From Saposhnikovia divaricata (taxonomy: Eukaryota > Streptophyta > Magnoliopsida > Apiales > Apiaceae), in contig CM071598.1 in NCBI GenBank assembly GCA_036435485.1, forward strand, positions 180,058,148 through 180,122,147: a DNA stretch of 64,000 nucleotides, written 5' to 3'. Positions 33,320-43,174 of this stretch are shown piece after piece. Position numbers and translations under genes: made by a program. The notes beneath the pieces were generated by a model. It saw only the letters and a program-made list of their open reading frames with translations, was not told where the DNA came from and ran no database searches. Every line of letters begins with the position of its first letter. The stretch's first letter is position 1.

Positions 33320-35875
33320 TGTAAGAACCCTAATTTTTGTAATATTTTCTTTTATATAATATCATGTGACATCGTCAATTTGGAACCTTTCTAGTCATCC
33401 CTGTTGTTTAATGGAATTGATTGTCTGAGAAACTATGTTGTTACATTCACCATGTAAGATAAAGGGAAGGTTGTTGAAGGCAAGAGTCTTATTGTAAGTA
33501 AGATTTATAAAACTTGGGACTTGAGAGTTATTGGAGTATTAAAAGGTTTATTAGGAATTATGACGAGGAATTATGGATATTCGAGGAATTTACACAATTA
33601 AGTACTTAAGGAATTACAAGGGAAATCTCTACGCGACAAAATATTATTACGAGAAATTAATTAAGATACGATACGAATTAAAGATTAAGTGACAAGCATT
33701 GGTGGAAGAATAATGATACAAGGAATGATATTGCATGCAAGTCCCATGCAACTAAGTAGTTAGGAAAGCAAACTAGTAATACAAAGTGGACAAGAGGAAT
33801 AGTAACTAGTTGGTACTTTTTCCAAGGAGACAAGAGGGTATGGTGGACTATACACTAGGCTTGTACCATGTGATACATATACACCAATACATATCACCCA
33901 ACACTTTACACATTATTCAACCAACAACCAAAAAGCAAACACAAAAACTCTCTCTTCCCCCCTTATCCAACCTTGCTCTCGGGCAAGCACCATTGGAGGA
34001 GAAGAAAAATTATTTTCTTCCACTTCTCTTCACTCTTAATTCAAGGAAAAATTCCTAGGCACTCTACATCATATAAGGAAGGTATACTAAGAATTCCAAC
34101 CCTTTTCATCCATTAGTTTTCAAGATATAAATTGTTAAAGTTTTGGTGAATAGTAACAAAGTTGAGTTTTCTTTTAGATCTTGGATTATAAGGATTGTAG
34201 GAGCTCATCCAAGGTGTTCTTGAGACTTGTAAGGCATACCCAAGGCTCCTAGATACTCAAGAAGGTAAAAAAACCCTAACCCCTCTTGGCCATGTAGTAT
34301 TTGTGATGTTTAATGTTAGATCCATGATTATTAGTGTAAATCTTGGACATATAAGTGATGGATGATGTAGATCTTGAGTTTAAGTGTTGTGGTTGTGATT
34401 TTTAAGCTTGTGGTTAGTGTATGTAACTCCATGTATGTTTTAAAGTATGATCTTGGTGGTTTAGATGATGGATGTGATGTGTATGTAAGATTCTTGAATG
34501 GATAAGTGATATAAGCATGCTGAGATTTTTCCAGGAACTTGAACTGTCTTGTAAGAGGCTTTTGAACCCCCAAATATTGTCCCCTGAGGTCCTAATATAT
34601 ATTGTTGGAAAGGTATTTGAATGTAGTTGCCAGAAATATAAGGTTCATGACTAGGTGATGTATATATTTTGAGTTATGGCCTGAGAACTGAAATTTGTTT
34701 CTGGATTCCGGACTGCACTAAATGTTCCCCTTGTGAACCTTGTTTAAACCCCTAAAAATTTATGTAGGATCATGGAAAAATTAGAGAAGCTAGTAAATAC
34801 AGTGGGGAAGGCTACCCAAAAAGAATTGGGTTAAAATATGTATTTTTCGATTTTATAAAAATGCTAGAGTAAAATTCGCGCAAGGGAAAAAGTCGTAAAG
34901 GGAGTGTGATTTAAGGGGTAATGAATATGATTCGGATATGGTAACCAAATTAAGTCGAATAAGTGACGAGCGTAATCGAGTGATGACATGAACCTATAGT
35001 GGGGCTAGAGAGTCATAAGACGAAGTCATTAAGTTAATTTTGTACCCCATAAAACCCCGCAATTAAAAGAGATATTGTTAAGGTACTAACGATCGTTTAT
35101 TGATTATGTATAGTTCGTTCCACTCCGCAAGCTCGACCACCCCAACCTCACCAAGGCAAGTTCACTTTTCAAAACTCACATATATAAGGACTTTCACTGT
35201 TGTGTTGTAGTTTTCAATCGTATAGTATGTTTATGCTTATTGAAGAAATGATGAAATTTGAGATATATGTATATATATGCTTGTACCCCTTGAACTTAGA
35301 ATGAAATGTTTTCTTCGGGCAACGACTCTAGCAATAGAGGTCATTGCGGTCCATATATACCATTGACCGGGGAGCGGTATATTATTATATCGTAATTAAA
35401 TTGCGAAAACCCGAAAGGTCATTCGGGAAGTATCGTACACTTAAGTAATTATTTTTATATCTTCATAAATACTAAAAAATACCTATCTTGGATTAAAAGC
35501 TCACTTGATTAAATAATTATTTTATTAATTATTAATATTAAATCTTAAAATATCATTTATTACTTATTGTTCATTATTTTAAAGACAAAGCTAATCCAAG
35601 ATACCTTTAGCACTTTCAAACTTGAACACTTTCGAACTCAAAACATTTTCGAAAACCCCCGGTCAGGTTTTGCTTCTTGTACGATTTCAAGAATCATCGA
35701 TCGACTGATGTCGGACTTCAACTACTCAGTTTTCATTCAAAATCAAGTTTTAAAAGAAAAAGAAAAAGGGACTCTGGCAGGTGTGGGAACCGTTGACAAA
35801 CGATTCCCGGGATGTGTAAGCGGCCGTAAGCCAGGCGGTCCATCAATTATTATTCCGGCCCAGGTGTTGCCGAAG

Positions 35876-35962
35876 GATGATTACGGAGGTAGTTTTCATC
35901 GAGGGTGATTACCGATGTAGTTTTCACCCGGGGATAGTTACGGATGTAGTTTCTATCCTTCT
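35876..35962 (+). repeat. ~28-bp minisatellite in LTR E
   Basis: Three imperfect copies of a unit reading GATTACGGATGTAGTTTTCA plus about 8 variable bases. The same array is in the 3' LTR at about 45733-45815 with different point changes. Confidence 0.75.
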
Positions 35963-36381
35963 ACCGGTAGAGAAGACCCGCGGATTATTGGACTTGGATG
36001 TGGCGACTGATCATCGTCAATCCCTGTCAGGTTTTATGTTTTCTTTAAGTCCCATTCCTCCATTTTGGAAAAATGCTCTGACACTGCTTCTTAGGCTTAT
36101 GTGCCAAGTTGCTGATAGTGTTCTATTTTGATGAGAAAGATGTTGACTCTATGCAGTATGTAGAACTGCAAGTTTATTTTGAAAACAAGGGCACGTATTG
36201 GTGCACCTTCGAAATTTATCAACAATGGCAAGTGACTTTATAACTGATTGATACAAACGAGTTTAATAACTGTTAAACATATGTAATGTTATATTGCTTA
36301 CCTTATACATATATTTCTTGCTGAGCTATAGTTGCTCACTCTTGCTTGTTTTCAAATTTACAAACACAACAGCTAAGAGAA

Positions 36382-36585
36382 ATGGCAAGACCCAGACAGA
36401 CTGCCCGAAAGCAGGTGACTAGACCCGAGGCAGCAGTTCAGATTCCACCGGTAGGCCCCGTTAGCCGGATTGGTTGGCAACTTTTCTTAGTACGTTTTAT
36501 TTATAAGTATGACCTGTGCAAGGCAGTGTGCCGTAACAAACTTTCAAGCCGCCAACTCCGCTTCTTATCGAAGTGTTGCTGGTAG
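36382..36585 (+). CDS. Short basic ORF in LTR E, H3-tail-like start
   Basis: A 67-codon ORF in the downstream part of the 5' LTR begins MARPRQTARKQ. This resembles the start of histone H3, sharing M-A-R, Q-T-A-R-K and basic character. It sits just after ACAACAGCTA. The unrelated-looking right-end LTR (minus strand, from 62569) also has a short basic ORF (MTRTRRTRRGRGR) after the same ACAACAGCTA context. An in-frame ATG at 36346 would add 12 residues. The rest of the ORF has no recognisable domain. The equivalent region of the 3' LTR is missing. Whether it is translated is unknown, and the H3 resemblance may be chance. Chromodomains bind methylated H3 tails around this motif, which is why it is recorded. 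Confidence 0.3.
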   Translation: MARPRQTARKQVTRPEAAVQIPPVGPVSRIGWQLFLVRFIYKYDLCKAVCRNKLSSRQLRFLSKCCW

Positions 36586-36813
36586 CATAAATGCTATTTA
36601 ATTCGGTCTGTAATAACTCTGAAACTTTTACTTCTGCTTAATCAATTGTGTGACGTTTCTGAGACTCTAACCTGTGTGTGTGTGTGTGGTGTGAGTCTAT
36701 TGTGGGGTCGATGGCTGTTTTATATATTATGTGCAAGAACAGGTATGTTATTAATGGAAAATGGACCGTGAGCACCTAGATCTCCGACCCCGGATCTGGG
36801 GGCGTCACAGAAA

Positions 36814-36825
36814 TGGTATCAGAGC
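36814..36825 (+). other. Primer-binding site of chromovirus E
   Basis: TGGTATCAGAGC, a perfect match to the initiator Met-tRNA 3' end, four bases after the 5' LTR. Confidence 0.9.
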
Positions 36826-37041
36826 GAGGTTACAGTTCTCAGAAAAGATAGTAATTTAAGAAAGCAACCCTAATAATAATAACAATAATAATAACCCTAA
36901 TAACAACCTTAATAATACTTAGAACTCTCATCGAGTTTGCAGTCGGGTTATCAGATATAGCCCTGACTTTAAGGCCCGTGAGGGAACTACTCCTTAAACC
37001 TTTCTTTATGGTTAGTGACCCACCTTATTTTCCTTTTGTAG

Positions 37042-37788
37042 ATGGAGGAGATACCAGACCCTGAGGCCTTTGAGAGAGAGCATGATGAGGCACTAATGCG
37101 AGATATCAAGGATCTTGAGGAGGATATGGGTGCTGACTCTGAGCTTGGCCCCTGGATTACGCTGATAGGAGATACCGATGATGAGGATCCCGTTGAGGAG
37201 CCCTTTGAGCCTGAGCCTGTTACCCCATCTCCTATAGCTACTAACGAGGAGAGTGTGAGATCCGGTGAGGGTCGTGTTGTGTCACCCCCACCTTCTCCGC
37301 AGTCATCCAGCCCTGTTTCATCGGACGGTGACTCCGAGGATGATACTTCTGGCGAGGAGGAGCTTGACCCTACCCCTGCTCCTGCTCCTGCTACTGCTCC
37401 TACTACTGCTACTGCTACCGCACCTGCTCCTGTTCCTGTCATACCACCCCCGCCAATGGACCTACCCCCAGTGTCGGGTACTGAGCACGCCTACGTGGTG
37501 CAGTTCCTAACCCGAGACTTACTTTCTGCAGAGGCCAGACTTAATGAGGCGAGGCGGGCACCAGTGGAGGAGTGCGAGGCGCGATTGAGGATCCAGGCTG
37601 AGATGAGGACTGCTGTTGCTAGGAGGACTAGGGCTCGACTCCATAGGATTGAGAGGAGGAGTCGCGAGAGAATTCTTGGTTTAGGGATCCGCGGGGGCGG
37701 AGTGATCCAGGCTAGGGATGCTAGGCGTGTTGTGCGTCGTGCATTTTCCCGAGTGAGCACCTTGCTCCGTCGCGGTGCGGCCCCATGA
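37042..37788 (+). CDS. Intact pre-gag ORF of chromovirus E
   Basis: A 248-residue ORF between the PBS and gag, with no stop or frameshift even though gag-pol of the same element is broken. The N-terminal ~100 residues are strongly acidic (EEIPDPEAFEREHDEA, GDTDDEDPVEE). The middle is a low-complexity Pro/Ala/Thr run (about 112-145). The C-terminal ~100 residues are Arg-rich and predicted helical (RRTRARLHRIERRSRERI), ending RRGAAP. This gives an acidic head and a basic, nucleic-acid-binding-like tail. The 3' end is also preserved in element D (15037-15176). Element C has a differently composed ORF at the same place. No known domain is recognised; an accessory or nucleic-acid-binding role is inference only. 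Confidence 0.65.
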   Translation: MEEIPDPEAFEREHDEALMRDIKDLEEDMGADSELGPWITLIGDTDDEDPVEEPFEPEPVTPSPIATNEESVRSGEGRVVSPPPSPQSSSPVSSDGDSEDDTSGEEELDPTPAPAPATAPTTATATAPAPVPVIPPPPMDLPPVSGTEHAYVVQFLTRDLLSAEARLNEARRAPVEECEARLRIQAEMRTAVARRTRARLHRIERRSRERILGLGIRGGGVIQARDARRVVRRAFSRVSTLLRRGAAP

Positions 37789-38556
37789 TGTGTTACTGAT
37801 AGCTCAGTCCTCTAGGTTCAGATGACATTAGTGTGTCGATTTTGCGGGATAGTTGACTTGTGCAGTGGTATCCTTTCTGACAAGTGGATGAGTAGACTGA
37901 CCTACAGATATGTAGATGTGACTTCGGATAGTATATACGGATGTAGCCCTACTTTTGTGTAGCCCTGACTATTCAAATGATGTACTTGTTATTGTTCCAC
38001 TTTTGCTAGACTATGACATCGGAACTATGTATTAGGCTCTAACATCCAAACTTTGTGATAACTCTTGTATCGTACTTATTTAGTTTCTGTTTCCTTGATG
38101 TTGTCTCAACTGCCTTACTTTCCGATGCCATGCTTTACTGTTTTGATATACAACTGTGAATATACAATAGCTACAAGCCGTAAATGCAACCATGCTGTTT
38201 CAAATTTTCGACATGAGATTTCAAATTGTTCTCTACCAATTCCCAAAATGCTCCTACAATTTTTAAAATAAGTTTTTTCGAAAAAAAAAAATTTCGAATA
38301 AAAAAAAATTCGAAGAAAAAAAAACAAAAAACAAAAAAATTTTGAGGTTTTGAAATCTTGAAAACTCTTGCAAATGTTTTCGCATCCATAAGAGATTTTT
38401 CCCCAAAAATGTTTTGTCGTTCTATCTCCAGCATCGGGTTATTAAAACTTTTGCAACTTCCACCCTTATGAGGAGGAATGATACGTTCCTAACCCGTGTA
38501 AACGCTGTCAGGTAATTAGAAAACCCTAACCCATTTCTTGTTTCATTATCAGAATC
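37789..38556 (+). other. Spacer between pre-gag ORF and gag of E
   Basis: 768 bp of noncoding leader with an A/T homopolymer-rich patch at 38270-38340. It is nearly identical to the two D fragments (15178-15692 and 29444-29647), which confirms the C insertion point. Confidence 0.7.
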
Positions 38557-41500
38557 ATGCCACCTAGAAGAATGAACACTCGAGCTCACCCGGTCAGTTC
38601 TGAAGGCCAGGGTAGCCACCATGGGACCGGAGGCCACCAGAACCATGAAGGGGAGAATGTGAACCTGAGTGAGGATGAGGGCAACGATAATAACTTGTTT
38701 GATGACTCTGAGTATGACGAAGAAGAAGCTGGTGATGACACCCGAGAGGTGGAACATCCAAGGGGAGGCCCTATGGAACAGTTCATGGAACTACTTAGGC
38801 AGAACTTGGGCCGTCCCCCGGTCCAGCAACCACCCCACAATGCTAATGCAAATTCTTTCCGGAACTTCAAATCCCTGAAACCCCCAGAATTTAAAGGAAC
38901 TGCAGATCCGGTTGAGGCAAGAGGCTTTCTGAAGGAAATGGAAAAATCTTTCGAGATACTAGGTGTCGCTGAGGAGCAGAATACTGTTTTCGCCACCTAC
39001 CTCCGGAAGGGTGAGGCAAACTATCGGTGGGAAGCTAAGAGGAATTTGGAAGGAAGATGTGTGGTGACCTGGGAGAGGTTTAGCGAGCTGTTCTTGGAAA
39101 AGTACTTTCCTAGGTTCATGGAGACACAAATGGAGCTGAAGTTTTTGGAACTAAAGCAAGGTAACATGACGGTGGCCGAGTATGAGGCCAAATTTACTGA
39201 GTTGTCGAGGTTTGTGCCGGAATATGTGAACTCTGAGGCAAAGAGGGCCCGAAGGTTTCAATTGGGGCTAAAGCAATGGATTCAGAATCGTGTGGCGGTT
39301 CTTGAGCTGACAGACTATGCCACCTTGGTACAGAAAGCATCAATTGTTGAGGCTGGGAGTGAACAGATGCAGAAGGAGAGGGAAGGAAAGAAGAGGAAGT
39401 TTGATAGTCGGAAGGGAAATTCTGTGGGTGGGAGCTTTCCGAGCAAATTTAAGCGAGGGACGACGTCCCAACCCAGCGAAAACTTTGGAACCAAGAGAGC
39501 TGAAAGTTGGAGTGTGGGCCACAGCGTCCGACCTCAGGGATCGTCTTACTCTACCCCATCCCGAGCCCTACCCCCAAATTTCAATAAATGTGGAAGGAAA
39601 CATGCGGGCGTGTGTAACCTACATGATGTAAAGTGCTTCAAGTGTGGGCTGATAGGACATTATGCTAACGCCTGTCGAGGAACTAGTAACAACCCCAGTG
39701 CCGGAGGTAATTGCTTCAAGTGTGGGAAACCAAGGCACCGAATAAGGGAATGTATGTCCTCTGGGCCAACTGCATCAAGAGTGAGTGTAACTGCTTCTAA
39801 CAAGGCCCCTATGGCAAGAACTTTTAACATGACGGTGCAAGATGCCGTGAGGAACACGGATGTGATTGCAGGTACCCTACTACTCAACTCAGTTAAGGCA
39901 AATGTTTTATTTGATTCAGGAGCTACCAAGTCTTTCATATCTCTAGATTTTGTATGTCAGTTAGGCCTTAAGACTGAACCATTGAAAGACAGACTGCAAG
40001 TAGAGATAGCTAATCATGAAATTATCCCTGTTAGCCAAGTATGTCCAGGTTGTGACCTAGAAATAGGAGGGCGACGCTTTCGGGTAGATTTAATACCTTT
40101 TAAACTAGGAGAGTTTGACGTAATAGTAGGTATGGATTAGTTAACAACCCACGGAGCCCAGATTGATTGTGTAAAGAAGAAGGTAAGTTTGAAACTGCCA
40201 GGGGACGAGGAAGTAGTGTTTAGTGGAAAACGGCAAAACCAAAAGTTCCTGACTATGATTCACGCTAAGAAGCTGTTACGTAAAGGATGCGAAGCCTATT
40301 TAGCCTATGTGAAGGATACCAAGAAGGAGGCACCAAACCTACAGGAAATCCCTGTCGTTAATGAGTTCACGGACGTATTTTCGGATGATCTTCCAGGACT
40401 ACCACCTGATAGAGACATCGAGTTCGCTATAGACTTAGTTCTGGGTACGGCCCCAATTTCGAAAGCCCCATATCGGCTAGCCCCAGTGGAGATGAAAGAG
40501 CTGGCCACTCAGTTACAAGAGTTGTTGGATAAGGGGATGATAAGACCTAGTGTGTCACCGTGGGGAGCCCCGGTGTTATTCGTGAAAAAGAAGGATGGTA
40601 GTATGAGATTATGTATAGACTACAGGGAGTTGAACAAGGTGACTATAAAGAATAAATATCCCTTGCCCAGGATAGATGACCTGTTTGATCAATTAAAGGA
40701 CGCAGTTTATTTTTCTAAAATCGATTTGAGGACCGGGTACCACCAGTTAAGGATTAAGCCAGAAGATATACCAAAGACGGCCTTTCGCACCCGGTACGGA
40801 CACTATGAGTTCCTAGTGATGTCATTTGGGTTAACGAATGCCCCTGCAGCTTTCATGGACTTAATGAATCGAGTCTTCAAGAAGTACTTGGACAAGTGTG
40901 TTATAGTCTTCATCGATGACATCTTGATTTATTCCAAGACGAAAGAAGAACATGCGGAGCACTTGAGGATTGTATTGGGAGCATTGAGAGAAGAAAATTT
41001 GTACGCTAAGTTCTCGAAGTGTGAATTTTGGTTGAAGGAAGTTCAGTTTTTGGTGCATGTGATTAGCGAACAAGGCATTCTAGTGGACCCAGCCAAAAGA
41101 AAGGCTGTGTCAAATTGGGAGAGACCAACCACTCCGACAGAGGTGAGAAGTTTTATAGGGTTGGCTGGCTACTATAGGAGATTTGTCCAAGACTTTGCCA
41201 AGATAGCAGCCCCTTTGACCCGACTAACTGGCAAGACCGAGAAGTTTGTGTGGACTGAAAAATGCGAAGAGAGCTTCCAAGAGTTGAAAAATAGGTTGGT
41301 GACAGCGCCAGTACTAGCCCTACCTGACGATAAGGGAGATTTTGTGATTTATAGCGACGCATCCCACAAAGGTTTAGGGTGTGTGCTTATGCAGCACGGT
41401 AAAGTGATTGCTTATGCATCCAGACAAGAGCAAGATAGTTTTCGCTTTGAAGATCTGGAGACATTATCTTTACGGAGAAAAGTGTGAAATCTACACGGAT

Positions 41501-43141
41501 CACAAGAGCTTAAAGTACATATTCACTCAGAAAGAGTTAAACATGAGGCAGAGGAGATGGCTAGAGCTAATCAAAGATTATGATTGTGAGATTCATTATC
41601 ACCCAGGGAAGGCCAACGTGGTGGCCGATGCACTTAGCCGAAAGGAGAAACTCAAGATGATAACGTCAGTGGACGAATTGATCAAGGACCTTGAGAAACT
41701 GGAGATTGAAGTGAGGTTACCAGGAATTGGACAAGAGAGTCTAATGGAAATAAGAGTCCAACCACCACTATTGGAAAAGATTAAGTTATGCCAGGAAAAG
41801 AAGATAGAAGAAAAAAAGAATTCGATGGAGAAAATTTTGACTGGCGAGGAAATTAAGTGTGAAAAGGACGGGAATGGAATTATGAGGTACGCATCTAGGA
41901 TATGGATCCCGAACGTTCAAGAATTAAAAGACGAGATTTTGCAAGAGGCTCATAGTTCAAGGTACTCAATTCACCCTGGAGGCACTAAGATGTATAGAGA
42001 TCTGAGAGAATACTATTGGTGGCCAAATATGAAGAAGGACGTGGTAGAGTGGGTAAGTAAATGCTTGACATGTCAAAGAGTAAAGGCCGAACACCAAAGG
42101 CCCAGTAGATTGTTGCAACCCTTAGAGATACCCGAGTGGAAGTGGGAGCATATTGCGATGGACTTTGTGGTCGGACTACCAAGGACCAAGACTAATCATG
42201 ACGCCATTTGGGTAATTATCGATAGATTGACCAAGTCAGCACATTTTCTTCCAATCAACGAGAGATACACTGTCGACAAGCTGGTGGATATTTACTTGAA
42301 GGAGATCGTGGTAAGGCACGGGGTTCCTGTGAGTATTGTATCTGATAGAGACCCAAGGTTCAACTCCAGGTTCTGGAGGAGTTTTCAGGATTGTGTGGGG
42401 ACCAAGTTAAACATGATTACTGCATACCACCCCCAATCAGACGGACAAAGCGAGAGAACCATCCAGACCATAGAGGACATGTTGAGAGTATGTGCCATCG
42501 ATTTTAAGGGAAGTTGGGATGACCACTTGCCGTTGATCGAATTTTCCTACAACAACAGTTACCATGCGAGTATAGGAATGCCCCCATATGAAGCTTTATA
42601 CGGACGAAGATGTCGGTCTCCCTTGTGTTGGGAAGAGGTTGGAGAGCGGAAGATATTAGGGCCCGAACTGGTCCAACAGACAAGAGAAACTATCGAGCTC
42701 ATAAGAGGACGGCTGGTAGCGGCCCAAGACAGATAGAAGAAGTATGCAGACCAGACCCGCAAGGACAAAGAATATGAGGTAGGACAGTTTGTGATGTTGA
42801 AGGTATCACCGTGGAAGGGATTGATGAGATTTGGTAAGAAAGGGAAACTAAGCCCGAGATTTATTGGACCTTTTGAGATCTTGAGAGGAGTTGGAAAGTT
42901 AGCCTATGAATTGGATTTACCCCCAAGCTTGTAGCAATTACATAATGTGTTCCACGTGTCCATGCCAGACTTAACCTATGCGGAGCAACCCGTAGAAATC
43001 ATGGATAGAAAAGAACAGGTGCTGAGGAACAAGGTTGTCAAACTAGTGAGAATTTTGTGGAGGAACCAGAATGTCGAAGAATCAACATGAGAACTAGAGA
43101 GCACGATGCGTGAAAAGCACCCCCAACTGTTTTCAACCTGA
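38557..43141 (+). pseudogene. gag-pol: Disrupted gag-pol of chromovirus E
   Basis: This polyprotein gene once encoded gag, zinc knuckles, protease (FDSGATKSFIS), reverse transcriptase (FIDDILIYSK), RNase H (YSDASHKGLG), integrase (H2C2, MDFVVGLP, SDRDPRF, DGQSERT), a GPF module and a C-terminal chromodomain (about 42970-43140). Breaks: TAG 40138-40140 (a Trp codon in D), a deletion of roughly 50 bp with frameshift in RNase H near 41428, TAG 42734-42736, TAG 42932-42934 and TGA 43088-43090. Relative to C, a stretch before the chromodomain is also shortened (near 42960). The first knuckle has lost a Cys (FNKCGRK where C has CKTCGRK). The element cannot make its own enzymes. Confidence 0.94.
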
Positions 43142-43174
43142 TTCCGGGACGGAATCCTTTTAAGGAGAGGAGGC

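Larger units (their letters stand above)
33320..36809 (+). repeat. 5' LTR of chromovirus E
   Basis: 3490 bp, starting TGTAAGAACCCTAATTTTTG and ending GGGGGCGTCACA. It contains a ~28-bp minisatellite of GATTACGGATGTAGTTTTCA-like units (about 35876-35962) and a (GT)n tract near 36679. A TTGCTGAGC...GTTGCTCA motif at about 36319 is shared with other Tekay LTRs in the window. A short basic ORF starts at 36382. Confidence 0.94.

Noticed and set aside
33320..36809. Reading the LTR as D's own 3' LTR shared with E by unequal recombination
   Set aside because: D's integrase gene is cut exactly at the LTR start, without D's integrase end, chromodomain and polypurine tract. A direct insertion of E into D explains this with fewer steps, though recombination is not formally excluded.
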